A stretch of 64,000 nt of DNA. Origin: Flammeovirga kamogawensis. Lineage in GTDB: Bacteria > Bacteroidota > Bacteroidia > Cytophagales > Flammeovirgaceae. The stretch lies in NCBI RefSeq assembly GCF_018736065.1, contig NZ_CP076128.1, positions 4,527,001-4,591,000 on the forward strand, given 5' to 3'. The notes under the pieces are model-generated. The model saw only the letters and a program-made list of their open reading frames with translations. It made no database searches and was not told the origin of the DNA. Of the stretch, positions 9,103 to 17,257 are shown in pieces (position 1 is the first letter of the stretch; each line of letters begins with the position of its first letter). The translations under genes were made by a program, and so were the position numbers.

Positions 9103-10233
9103 TTGAAAACTTTCTTTAAACGATTAGCTGTATTAATGGCTATAATTATAGCCGCATTTTTAATTTACGGTTTTGGCTTTTTATACCTTAGCCCTGAATT
9201 TGGGGGAGAGCACTCTGACGAAGATATTGCTCGTTATAAAGCATCTGGCCATTATAATGATGATGGCTTTTTTAACTTAGTGCCAACATCTTTAGATATG
9301 AGTTTATCTTCACTTTGGGAAACCATTCAAGCATATGCAAATGGTATAGAAAATTCACGACCATCAGAAGATATTGTTCCAAATAAAATTACACAAGAAA
9401 CGCTATTAGCTAATGATTCATTAACTAGAATAACATGGTTTGGGCATTCTGCATTTCTTTTAGAAATTGATACTAAGAAGATACTTGTAGATCCGATGTT
9501 GGGTCAAGTAGCGGCTCCTCATCCAATGTTAGGAGAAAACAGATACAGTAAAGAGCTTCCTATTGCAATAGATCAGTTACCAACAATTGATGCTATCATT
9601 ATATCACATGACCATTATGACCACCTCGATTATAAATCAATTGAAAAATTGAAACACAAGGTGGAGGAATATTATGTTCCTTTGGGTGTTGGTGCCCATT
9701 TTAGAGCTTGGGGAATTCCATCAGAAAAAATTCATGAAATGAACTGGTGGCAAGAAGCGATCTTCAAAGAATTAAATATTGTTCTTACCCCATCAAGGCA
9801 TTTTTCTGGAAGAGGAATTACTGATAGAAATAAAACGATGTGGGGTTCTTGGGTGATTGAAGGAAAGAAGCAAAAAGTTTTCTTTAGTGGTGATGGAGGT
9901 TACGCAGATCACTTTAAAGAAATTGGAAAGAAATATGGTCCTTTTGATATCGCATTGATGGAATGTGGGCAATACAATAAAAATTGGGCACAAATACACA
10001 TGATGCCTGAAGAATCTGCTCAAGCAGCCGTAGATGTAAATGCTAAAGTAATGATGCCTGTACATTGGGGTGCATTTACTTTATCTTTACATTCTTGGAT
10101 AGACCCCGTAGAAAGAGTAACAATCAAAGCAAAAGAATTAGATATGCCGCTAACTACACCAGAACTTGGAGAAGTTTTTATTGTAGGTGATGGTAGAGTA
10201 TATCCAACTTCTAAGTGGTGGGAAAATTATTAA
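9103..10233 (+). CDS. Membrane-anchored metallo-beta-lactamase-fold hydrolase, NAPE-PLD-like
   Basis: This 376-residue protein starts at a TTG codon. No in-frame ATG precedes the hydrophobic anchor (residues 9-28), and the TTG gives a basic KTFFKR start. The metal-binding motif is S-H-D-H-Y-D-H-L-D with His169, His171, Asp173, His174 and Asp176. Later motifs FSGDGGY and MPVHWGAF supply the remaining metal ligands, and ITWFGHSAFLLE opens the fold. This set matches the lipid-phosphodiesterase-like (NAPE-PLD / UlaG-type) branch of the superfamily; bacterial members often act on phosphodiesters but most are uncharacterised. The sigma factor gene begins nine bases after its stop, so the two are probably one operon. 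Substrate is unknown. Confidence 0.85.
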   Translation: MKTFFKRLAVLMAIIIAAFLIYGFGFLYLSPEFGGEHSDEDIARYKASGHYNDDGFFNLVPTSLDMSLSSLWETIQAYANGIENSRPSEDIVPNKITQETLLANDSLTRITWFGHSAFLLEIDTKKILVDPMLGQVAAPHPMLGENRYSKELPIAIDQLPTIDAIIISHDHYDHLDYKSIEKLKHKVEEYYVPLGVGAHFRAWGIPSEKIHEMNWWQEAIFKELNIVLTPSRHFSGRGITDRNKTMWGSWVIEGKKQKVFFSGDGGYADHFKEIGKKYGPFDIALMECGQYNKNWAQIHMMPEESAQAAVDVNAKVMMPVHWGAFTLSLHSWIDPVERVTIKAKELDMPLTTPELGEVFIVGDGRVYPTSKWWENY

Positions 10234-10242
10234 ATTTGAGAT

Positions 10243-10830
10243 ATGGAAAATAAGCAATGTAATAACATGAACGAGATTGTAGTTGATTATTATGACTACA
10301 TCCATTCTTTTATTAATAAGAAATTAAAGAATAAAGAAGATGTAGATGATTTAACCCAAGAAGTAATGGTTAAACTTACAGAAGCTTGTTCTAAACCTGC
10401 AGAAATTCAGAATTTAAAAGCATGGTTATTTCAAGTTGCTAGAAATGTAATCTACTCTTATTATCAATCACACAAATTAGATACAGAAAGTTTGTTGGAA
10501 GAGACATCTTTTGTAGATCATGAACAAGAAAGTATTGGTACGGCAGACTATATAATATCAATGATAAATCTTTTACCAAAGGAATATGGTGAGCCTTTAA
10601 AATGGGCTGATATTGACGGTTTATCTCAACAGCAAATTGCTGATAAATTAGGAATAGGTCTTTCTGGTGCTAAGATGAGGATACAAAGAGCTAGGAAGAA
10701 ATTATTAGAACTTTTTAATCAATGTTGTGATATAGAATATGATGCAAAGGGAAACTTTGTGAGTTGCTCTGTAAATGATAGTTGTGAGAGTAAAGATCAA
10801 ATAAAACTAAGCCTTGAGAATGGGGAATGA
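10243..10830 (+). CDS. sigZ: SigZ-like ECF RNA polymerase sigma factor
   Basis: This 195-residue protein carries sigma region 2 (about residues 14-80, with DVDDLTQEVMVKL and LKAWLFQVARNVIYSYY) and region 4 (about 110-160, with LSQQQIADKLGIGLSGAKM). It is an ECF-type factor lacking regions 1 and 3. The C-terminal extension after the helix-turn-helix holds QCCD and later SCSVNDSC, a cysteine-bearing tail typical of SigZ-type factors, which may sense redox or metals (inference). No anti-sigma gene is adjacent; it follows the hydrolase gene by nine bases and converges with the metal-handling cluster. A second possible start is the ATG at 10267. The symbol is given by similarity to SigZ and is less certain than the class. 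Confidence 0.8.
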   Translation: MENKQCNNMNEIVVDYYDYIHSFINKKLKNKEDVDDLTQEVMVKLTEACSKPAEIQNLKAWLFQVARNVIYSYYQSHKLDTESLLEETSFVDHEQESIGTADYIISMINLLPKEYGEPLKWADIDGLSQQQIADKLGIGLSGAKMRIQRARKKLLELFNQCCDIEYDAKGNFVSCSVNDSCESKDQIKLSLENGE

Positions 10831-10841
10831 TGAATCTTACA

Positions 10842-10888
10842 TAAAAAAATCTATACTTATCTCCACGTTAGTGAAAATAGGTATAGAT
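10842..10888 (-). terminator. Terminator of the metal-handling cluster
   Basis: Arms ATCTATACTTAT and ATAGGTATAGAT (one G-T pair) enclose 16 bases. On the minus strand the hairpin is followed by a seven-T run, so it should end the minus-strand transcript that finishes at 10903. Confidence 0.7.
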
Positions 10889-10902
10889 AATGAGTAGTTG
10901 AT

Positions 10903-11211
10903 TTATAGTACCTTATAAGGTGTTGTGTTGATAGCATTAATAATTTCTTGTTCAGATGATTTATTTTGATCATACCAAACAGTAATTTCAGATTTTTCTA
11001 AATTGGGTTTCATCATTATAAAACCATCTAATTCGTCTAAGGAATACTTTACTATTCCAACACAACAACTTGATTTGAATTTTTTTAATGTATATGTTTT
11101 CTGAGTTTGCTCAGTACTTACAGTAACTTCTGTTGTATTCTCTTTTGTATTTGTAGTACAAGAAGTTATGGTTCCTAGTAATAGGCTGCTTATAATTATT
11201 ATTTCTTTCAT
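10903..11211 (-). CDS. MerP-like heavy-metal-binding lipoprotein
   Basis: The ATG at 11211 is chosen over an upstream one at 11241 because it starts a proper lipoprotein signal (MKEIIII... TITSC, Cys18) and begins five bases after the stop of the upstream MerT-like gene. The mature part is about 83 residues with the size and strand-helix pattern of a ferredoxin-like heavy-metal-associated domain. The usual CxxC loop is replaced by adjacent cysteines, SSCCVG (Cys49, Cys50). MerP proteins bind Hg(II) in the periplasm and pass it to MerT; the variant loop may favour another thiophilic metal. It is last in a four-gene minus-strand cluster. Confidence in metal binding is moderate. Confidence 0.7.
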   Translation of the reverse strand: MKEIIIISSLLLGTITSCTTNTKENTTEVTVSTEQTQKTYTLKKFKSSCCVGIVKYSLDELDGFIMMKPNLEKSEITVWYDQNKSSEQEIINAINTTPYKVL

Positions 11212-11215
11212 TGCT

Positions 11216-11572
11216 TTAAAAATTGATATACGGTAATACAATTGTAATTATTGTAACGATGGTTACTCCCCATAAAAATCCCTTTGATTGGAAGAAGTGT
11301 ACTGTTTGTTTCTCTGATTGACTTAATTGTAAATAGTCATTATCTACAGTGCAACAGGCAGTTTCTTTTTTAGGAAAATAAGCCTGATATAAATTATAAA
11401 ATGTAAGTAACAGACTAATACTAATGAGGTAAGGTTTAACGCTGATTAGCCATGCTAATGATGCTGCAGAAACACCTAAAAGTCCAACAATTGAAAGTAA
11501 GGGGCCTAGACAACAAGTAGATGCCAGTAAGGCGGTAAATACCGCCGTTACTGAATTGAATAAAGTTCTCAT
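11216..11572 (-). CDS. MerT-like mercuric/metal transport membrane protein
   Basis: This 118-residue protein has three predicted membrane helices (about residues 8-34, 40-60 and 95-117). The first helix contains S-T-C-C-L-G with Cys20 and Cys21, the hallmark cysteine pair of MerT, followed by GPLLSIVGLLG. A second pair, TACC (Cys73, Cys74), lies in the loop before helix three, where MerT also has cysteines. MerT imports Hg(II) received from MerP toward cytosolic reduction; no mercuric reductase (merA) or MerR is present here, so true mercury resistance is doubtful. Its start shares one base (11572) with the stop codon of the permease gene, indicating translational coupling. The family call is good; the metal is uncertain. 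Confidence 0.8.
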   Translation of the reverse strand: MRTLFNSVTAVFTALLASTCCLGPLLSIVGLLGVSAASLAWLISVKPYLISISLLLTFYNLYQAYFPKKETACCTVDNDYLQLSQSEKQTVHFFQSKGFLWGVTIVTIITIVLPYINF

Positions 11573-12540
11573 TAGCTAAACATTATATTAAAGAAGTATC
11601 CTGCTAGTATCATTCCGAACCCAATTGTTCCGAAGAAAGCAAAGATTAATTGTTTTTTCATTACCTTTTTTAGAAGTAGTGCTTCTGGTAATGATAATCC
11701 AACAGCTCCCATCATAAATGCGATTGCAGTTCCCATTGGTACACCTTTAGCAATTAAAGTATCAATTACTGGTAAGATTCCCACAGCATCAATATATAAA
11801 GGTATTGCAGTTAGTACTGCTATTGGAACTGCAAAAGGGTTATCTACACTAATGTATTTATGGAAGAATTCAGCAGGTACATATCCATGGATAAAAGATC
11901 CAATAGCTAAACCAACAGTAATGTATGGAATTAACTTTTTTAATGTTTGTATAGTTTCTTTATTTATTTCAGGAAGACGTTCTCTTAAACTACGTTTATC
12001 TTCTTCTTCAATAGCATGAGTTTCTGCAAGGTTTTGAACCCAATCTGCAACATATTTTGCCATTCCTAATTTCTCTAGAACAATACCTCCTATAACACCT
12101 AACAGAATACCAAATAGTACATAAATTAATGTAAATTTTAAACCGTAGCTTACTAAGAATAAAGCAATAGCTACCTCGTTTACTAAAGGTGAAGTAATTA
12201 AGAAAGATAATGCTATACCAAGTGGAATTCTAGACTGCATCATTCCTACAAAAAGAGGAATTGAAGAACATGAACAGAAAGGTGTTACAGCACCAAGTAC
12301 TGATGCTAATATGTTTCCAAAACCAAATTTCTTGTTGTTTTCTAGGTAGCTTCGGATTTTATTTAATGGAAGATAACTTTGAATAATACCCATTAAATAG
12401 GTAATGATAATAACTAATAGGATAATATGAGTAGTACCAACAAGGAAGTAATGTAATGCACTACCGAGAGTTGTTCCTGCATCTATACCTAATAATTGAT
12501 AAACAAGGTAATCTGCAGCTTTTATTAATAAACTTTCCAT
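11572..12540 (-). CDS. Permease of the ArsP_1 / YraQ (DUF318) family
   Basis: The frame could extend to 12630, but the ATG at 12540 gives the normal family N-terminus (MESLLIKAADYLVYQLLGID) and a 322-residue protein; the upstream extension would run through a 13-base inverted repeat. Eight or more hydrophobic helices are present. The motif TPFCSCSSIPLF (Cys89, Cys91) lies in the first conserved block and is mirrored by VGLSLPEALLLKK in the second half. A loop of charged residues (EEEDKRSLRER) separates the halves. The family includes organoarsenical exporters and predicted metal permeases. Position between a thioredoxin-like CC protein and MerT/MerP homologues argues for export or import of a thiol-reactive metal or metalloid. 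Specificity is unproven. Confidence 0.8.
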   Translation of the reverse strand: MESLLIKAADYLVYQLLGIDAGTTLGSALHYFLVGTTHIILLVIIITYLMGIIQSYLPLNKIRSYLENNKKFGFGNILASVLGAVTPFCSCSSIPLFVGMMQSRIPLGIALSFLITSPLVNEVAIALFLVSYGLKFTLIYVLFGILLGVIGGIVLEKLGMAKYVADWVQNLAETHAIEEEDKRSLRERLPEINKETIQTLKKLIPYITVGLAIGSFIHGYVPAEFFHKYISVDNPFAVPIAVLTAIPLYIDAVGILPVIDTLIAKGVPMGTAIAFMMGAVGLSLPEALLLKKVMKKQLIFAFFGTIGFGMILAGYFFNIMFS

Positions 12541-12584
12541 TTTCTTTTTAATATGTGCTTTTTTAAAAGCGGTTGAATTAGTGC

Positions 12585-12618
12585 AATCGGAAAAAATAAA
12601 AAAATATTTTTTCCGATT
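12585..12618. repeat. Perfect 13-base inverted repeat upstream of permease start
   Basis: AATCGGAAAAAAT and its exact reverse complement flank an eight-base A-rich loop, 45 bases before the chosen permease start and inside the gap after the thioredoxin-like gene. It could be a repressor operator, a transcript-processing stem or a weak internal attenuator. Confidence 0.6.
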
Positions 12619-12637
12619 TAAATTGAGCAATACATAG

Positions 12638-12880
12638 TTATGCTATAAGCATTTCTTTCACAGCTTCGTCTGTATTGTTTTGTCTATAAGAGTGTACTTT
12701 TCCATCTATCACTATTGATGGGAAATCCATTGTACCATATTGCATAGTTTCCATTATATCTGTGATGTCTACTACATCAATTGCTACGTTATTTTCTTTA
12801 GCAATTTTTTCAAGTTGGTTTTTGATGTTAGGGTTAACTCCACAACAAGACTGGTGCAATACTTTTACTATTTTATTCAT
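12638..12880 (-). CDS. Small thioredoxin-like redox protein with Cys-Cys active site
   Basis: This 80-residue protein has the fold of the redox-active disulfide protein 2 family (thioredoxin/glutaredoxin-like, minimal beta-alpha-beta-alpha-beta-beta-alpha). The usual CxxC is replaced by QSCCGVNP (Cys12, Cys13) after the first strand (KIVKVLH). The cis-proline strand is MDFPSIVIDGK. Relatives often sit beside ArsP-type permeases, where they may bind or reduce the metal and hand it to the transporter. It is the first gene of the minus-strand cluster, with 97 bases before the permease. No ArsR or MerR regulator was found upstream. The class is well supported; the role as metallochaperone is an inference from context. 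Confidence 0.8.
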   Translation of the reverse strand: MNKIVKVLHQSCCGVNPNIKNQLEKIAKENNVAIDVVDITDIMETMQYGTMDFPSIVIDGKVHSYRQNNTDEAVKEMLIA

Positions 12881-13522
12881 GACGATATTTATTTTTAAGT
12901 TTTAAATTGTTTTCGTCTATGTAGTATGGAGTAGGTTAGAAAAAGACACAACTATTCTGATTTTTTTATTTTTTTTGAAAAAAAATATTTTAACCTGCTT
13001 CTATATAAAGATTAATTATAGATGGATTTTTGATTTTGAACTTATAGAGCCAGACGATTCTTTATTATATATGTTGATTGAAGTTTGATCAATTGATAAA
13101 GCTATTTGAGCTCTTTTTTGTATCTAAGTATTTATAAATCAAAAGAAAATTAGAACTAGAATTAAATATCAATTATTTGAAGAATTAGCAGCTTTTTTTC
13201 TCATTATTATACCATATATAAGAATACTGAAAACCATTTTATACTAAGCTTGTCTTTTTTAGGGTATTACAATCAACTTTAAAAAACTATCAATAATAGA
13301 TCGTAAAGCTAGTTTTATGATTTGTACACTAGTTATTTTATATACTTTTATAAGTAACTTTTATCCTTTTATACCAGCTTTTTGTAACCTTTTTTTGAGA
13401 GTTAATTTATTTTAAATAAGTAGATAAAAATACGGTTAATGAGTGTAAAATACGATAAATCAAAATAAGAAACATTGTTACTTAGATGTATTAAATTTAT
13501 AAAGACATTAAAAATTAAAAGA
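12881..13522. other. 642-base intergenic region, no gene seen
   Basis: This AT-rich stretch separates the divergent metal cluster and VOC gene. It includes A/T homopolymer runs near 12960-12995. Reading both strands I found no open frame with protein-like composition, no RNA gene and no metal-responsive repressor gene that might have been expected here. Confidence 0.5.
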
Positions 13523-13975
13523 ATGAAAAATTTATCATCTAACTTTTCGAGCAAAGAATATATTAGAGTATTTGTTAAAGTTGCCGAGGGCACAGCGTTT
13601 ATTAAAAATTACCTTAAGAACTTTGACGCAGAAGTTGAATATGTTTTTGATATGCCTAAGTTAGGGAATCTGAGAGTTGTCGCATTAACCTCTCCTCATG
13701 GTAATATTTCAGCAGTAATTACAGATTCTTTAGAAGGCTTTCCAGAATACTTAGAACGTACTAAAGTACTTTATTGGACAAAAGATATGGAATCGACTTT
13801 AAGAAATGCAGAAGCAGCAGGTATGAAAGTTCTTCAAGAAAAATCTGCAGTTCCCATGGGATTTCAAGGTAGGTATGAAACTCCAGGAGGATATGTTGTA
13901 GAATTGGCTGAGGTGTCTGAAGAAGGAAAACAATACTTTCATCAAGATCTTGAAAAATTAGGATATACACTGTAG
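13523..13975 (+). CDS. VOC-superfamily (glyoxalase/bleomycin-resistance fold) protein
   Basis: An open extension reaches 13475, but the ATG at 13523 gives a normal start, MKNLSSNFSS, and a 150-residue protein. The fold is one or two beta-alpha-beta-beta-beta units: VFVKVAEGTAFIKNYLKNF, LRVVALTSPHGNISAVI, TKDMESTLRNAEAAGMKV and YETPGGYVVELAEV. The ending P-G-G-Y-V-V-E-L-A resembles the conserved metal-ligand strand (GN-x-x-E) of VOC proteins, with glutamate present. VOC proteins include glyoxalases, dioxygenases and drug-binding resistance proteins; this one cannot be assigned further. It is monocistronic, ending at a good terminator. Confidence 0.65.
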   Translation: MKNLSSNFSSKEYIRVFVKVAEGTAFIKNYLKNFDAEVEYVFDMPKLGNLRVVALTSPHGNISAVITDSLEGFPEYLERTKVLYWTKDMESTLRNAEAAGMKVLQEKSAVPMGFQGRYETPGGYVVELAEVSEEGKQYFHQDLEKLGYTL

Positions 13976-13993
13976 TGTAACTATAAGATTTTT

Positions 13994-14027
13994 AAAAAGC
14001 ATTGGAAGTTATTTCAATGCTTTTTTT
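13994..14027 (+). terminator. Terminator after VOC gene
   Basis: Arms AAAAAGCATTG and CAATGCTTTTT enclose ten bases and continue as a T run, 19 bases after the stop codon. Confidence 0.9.
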
Positions 14028-14139
14028 ATGCATAATTTTTTATTGGATAAGGCACTTTGTGAAGTTTTTATTTTAGTTGTGATAAATGTATTTTAGATAA
14101 ATAAAAATAGATCAATGACTTTTCTTTATAACAATAGGT

Positions 14140-15099
14140 ATGAAAAAGATAGAATTTAAGGAAAGAGACGAAGAACGAATTATTGATTTTATTCATAAAA
14201 ACCTTGGAGGAGAAATTATTAATGATAATCAAATAGTATTTGATAATGATATCGTTAAAGGGCAGATGATGGTACATGAAGAGCCAGAATATAGGGTTAC
14301 TGCAATGGATTATACTGCAAAGAAAGCAACAGAATTTAAAATTCATCATGATATTAAATATGATCTATCTGTACATCTATTTTTAAATGGAGTAGAGCTA
14401 GATCAAGGAAAAAAGAAATTGGTACTTAATCTTCCTAATGGTTTTATCTTTTTAAAGAATGAAGAGCATTTTAACTTGAAGTACAAGGAAGGTGAAAGGA
14501 AATTTATTTTAACTTATGCTATAAACTATGAAAAATATAAAATAAATGAAGTGATGAAAAAACTTCTAAATCTAGGGAATTATATATTCCATACAGGAAA
14601 TGAACATATTATGATTTGGAAGAAATCGGTATCAGAAAAGATGCGAAGTGATATTGACCCAATAATTAAAAGAGCATGGATTCGTGTAAAATTAACAGAG
14701 TTGAAACTTTTAGTAGATAATATTCTACTTCACATTGACGATAAAAAAGATACACACCTTTTTTCTAATTATTAGCTAGAAACTGTTTACAGTATTAGAG
14801 ACTTTATGCATGACAACTTGCGTAATAAAATCTCTGTAGAATCTTTTGTTAAAGAATATGGTATTAATAAAATTAAGCTAAATAATATTTTTAAGGCTGT
14901 TTTAGGTAATACTATGTACAAGTATTATCAAGAGAAAAAAGTTGAAAGTTTAAAAGTAGAAATTATGACTACTTCAAAAACGATAACTGAATTGTCTTAT
15001 GAGTTTTCTTACACAGATGTTAATCATTTAACAAAAAGCTTTGTGTCTCATTATGGAATTTCACCATCTGAAATGAGAAAATCGAAACATAAATTATAA
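14140..15099 (+). pseudogene. AraC-family regulator interrupted by an in-frame stop codon
   Basis: One continuous reading frame encodes a 211-residue ligand-binding half, a TAG stop at 14773-14775, then ten codons (LETVYSIRDF) and the AraC DNA-binding domain from 14806. The second half has both helix-turn-helix motifs: SVESFVKEYGINKIKLNNIF and ITELSYEFSYTDVNHLTKSF, ending HYGISPSEMRKSK. Both parts are in the same frame without insertion or deletion, so a single substitution (for example CAG to TAG) explains the break. The N-terminal part matches the substrate-sensing segment common in Bacteroidota AraC proteins. Re-initiation at ATG 14806 could give a free DNA-binding domain. The next gene downstream is also broken, suggesting shared loss of function. 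Confidence 0.85.
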
Positions 15100-15205
15100 G
15101 CTTAATTTATAGGTTTATACATTTATACTAATTTCGTAAACAATTGTACTATCTGTTATTTTATCATTTGAATGATATTTGGGTTCTCTCAAAAATCAAA
15201 GAATA

Positions 15206-16201
15206 ATGAAAAAAGTAATAAGTGTATTTGTACTGTTTATTAGTAGTTTAAGTGTTTTTCCTCAAGAAATATCACACTTTAATTTAATTTATGATGTTAG
15301 ATTTGATAGCTATACATCTATTAATTCTGGAGAAACAGATAATAAATTTCAGTTTGATCACGTATTTTTAGGCGTGTATGGAGCTGTCTCAGATCAGGTG
15401 AATTATACCTTGTAAATAACACCTTTAAGTCTTTCTGATGGAGCTAATAATTTATCAGAAGATATTATGTTAGCGAATATTAGTTATACTACTTCCAATA
15501 AAAAATGGATGCTTACATTAGGTAAATCAATGGTGAACATTGGTACTTTTGAAGAGCATGTAAGCCCAAATGATGTCTATCAATACAGTGAGGTTAGGCA
15601 GTATTTAAATATGTTCTCGTCTGGGATGACAGTTCGTTATACAACAGATTCAAAACAACAATTCACTTATCAGTTAGTAAATTCAGTACCTGATAGTTTA
15701 AACAATGTAAACTTGCAGCAGAACCTCTATTGGTCGGGGCATATATCAGATCATATTAATACGTCAATGAGTTTAACGGTTGAGAAAAATAATCAAAATA
15801 CCATTGGTCATATGAGTAATCTTGGTGTAGAATTTTTATACTCTGATTGGGAATTAGATGTGGATTACGCTAGAGTTATTAATATTAATGGATTTCTTGA
15901 ATAGACGCAATATCAATCTATACCTGTTAAACTAACATACAAAGGAGAGAAATTTCGTCCATTTGTAGAGTATATCTATAATAAGTTAGATCCGATAAGC
16001 AGTGCAAAAGAATCAAGTTCATATACTTCTCAGTTATTACAAACACTAAGTTTACGTATTGAATATTACCCTATTAAAAATAAAAATTGGAGATTTCATA
16101 TGGTTGCTGTTCGTAATAAATATGACCAGACCAATACAGAAAATCTATTTACAGAATACCCACCTCTTCAATTGTTTTTTGGAGTAAAAATTGGTATTTA
16201 A
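15206..16201 (+). pseudogene. Outer-membrane porin-like gene with two in-frame stops
   Basis: One frame from ATG 15206 (signal peptide MKKVISVFVLFISSLSVFPQ) continues to TAA at 16199 but is interrupted by TAA at 15413-15415 and TAG at 15902-15904. Read through, it would give about 331 residues with alternating beta-strand pattern, aromatic girdles and a C-terminal F-G-V-K-I-G-I strand, as in phosphate-selective porin O/P-like or related outer-membrane barrels. Segments such as WMLTLGKSMVNIGTFEEHVS and ELDVDYARVININ support this. There is no frameshift, so decay is recent. It lies about 106 bases after the broken AraC gene on the same strand; the regulator probably once controlled it. Exact porin family is not certain. 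Confidence 0.8.
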
Positions 16202-16249
16202 ACACAAAAAAGCACTTCTTTTCATCATTTTAAATGATAAAAGAAGTGC
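16202..16249 (-). terminator. Terminator of the lipid kinase gene
   Basis: A long hairpin (16212-16249) has arms GCACTTCTTTT and AAAAGAAGTGC, with inner arms ATCATTT and AAATGAT. On the minus strand it leads into TTTTTTGTG, so it serves the gene ending at 16289; it may also stop plus-strand transcripts from the porin remnant. Confidence 0.85.
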
Positions 16250-16288
16250 AAGTATATTTTTACAAGTAAGAATAATACAAGTAGTTTA

Positions 16289-17185
16289 CTAAGAAACTAA
16301 AGTGTTTCTTTTTGTTGTTATATATTTAATAGCCGCCGGGAGAACTTCAATTTCTAAAGTATCAATATCACCAATTACTTCACCATCTAATTGAAGTAGT
16401 TGCGTTTTCTCAAAATGAATGGTTGCTTTCTCTGCAGAATACACGTTACCATTTGCATCTTCTAAAAAGCTTTCATCAAACTTAGAGAGGCCTACAATTA
16501 TTAGATCTTCAAAATTCATTTCTGGTATTGCTACCAATTCAAATTTACCATCAAAAGGATTACTAATACTATTTAATGGAACCCCAGTACCAAATTTTCT
16601 TGCATTACATATTGCAAGCATAATTCCAGATTCTTGATAAAATTCACCATCAATTTCAATTTTATAATCAATAATGTTTTTTACTTTTAATTGCTCTAAA
16701 AAGTATTTAAAATAGGTTGTCATCCCTCTGTTGGGGTCATTAGAATAACCATTTACTATTTGTGCATTCACACCAATATCACCAATGTGTAAACAATAAT
16801 GTTCTTTATTTACTTGTAAAAGATCTAGTCCTCTAGTCATATCAGACATAATAATATCTTTCAGTGCATTCATCGGGTCTGGGTCAACAAAAAGTTCTAC
16901 AGCCATACCGTTTGCAGAACCTAACGGAATAATTCCCATCGGTATACCTGTACCTAGCAAAGCAATTGATGTAAAAAGTGTTGTGCCATCTCCACCAATA
17001 GAAGCTACTTTATGAGGCTTTACTGTATTGATATAAGACCTTAGAATCTCTAAATCATTTTTACCAGTAGTTTTATAAACGGTAAATTCAATCTCATACA
17101 GATTCAGAAGATTTTCTGCATCATTTAAAAATGGTTCTTTATCTATATCTCCAGAAATTGGGTTAACTACAAGTAAGAGCTTCAT
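16289..17185 (-). CDS. Diacylglycerol/lipid kinase family protein (YegS/BmrU type)
   Basis: The protein is 298 residues, normal for the YegS/DgkB lipid kinase family. The N-terminal strand VVNPISGD and the nucleotide-binding motif GGDGT (residues 64-68, within SIGGDGTTLF) are diagnostic; IPLGSANGMA follows as the second conserved block. Soluble kinases of this type phosphorylate diacylglycerol or related lipids at the inner membrane using ATP, or bind lipids with unknown substrates. The C-terminal half is the beta-rich lipid-binding domain (DGKFELVAIPE, LQLDGEVIGD). It is preceded on the same strand by a phosphatase gene 72 bases upstream and ends at a strong terminator. Family secure, substrate unknown. 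Confidence 0.9.
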   Translation of the reverse strand: MKLLLVVNPISGDIDKEPFLNDAENLLNLYEIEFTVYKTTGKNDLEILRSYINTVKPHKVASIGGDGTTLFTSIALLGTGIPMGIIPLGSANGMAVELFVDPDPMNALKDIIMSDMTRGLDLLQVNKEHYCLHIGDIGVNAQIVNGYSNDPNRGMTTYFKYFLEQLKVKNIIDYKIEIDGEFYQESGIMLAICNARKFGTGVPLNSISNPFDGKFELVAIPEMNFEDLIIVGLSKFDESFLEDANGNVYSAEKATIHFEKTQLLQLDGEVIGDIDTLEIEVLPAAIKYITTKRNTLVS

Positions 17186-17257
17186 ATATTGATTTAGGTA
17201 AAATAAAACTTAAGTGAATATCGTAAAAAGACGACAAATAACAAGGTAATCAATTAC

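Noticed and set aside
10903-12880. Complete mercury-resistance (mer) operon
   Set aside because: MerT and MerP-like proteins are present, but no MerA reductase or MerR regulator, and the MerP loop is altered.
13402-13593. 63-codon minus-strand frame across the VOC gene start
   Set aside because: It overlaps the VOC N-terminus, is dominated by hydrophobic AT-rich codons and shows no recognisable domain.
14068-14349. 93-codon minus-strand frame across the AraC remnant start
   Set aside because: Low-complexity composition typical of antisense AT-rich DNA; the plus strand has clear AraC similarity.
15206-16201. Programmed read-through or stop recoding of the porin-like gene
   Set aside because: The two interruptions are different stop codons without a shared context, and both TAA and TAG end normal genes in this window, so decay is the simpler explanation.
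14140-16201. Mobile-element insertion as the cause of the pseudogenes
   Set aside because: No transposase, terminal inverted repeats or target duplication was found; the breaks are point mutations.
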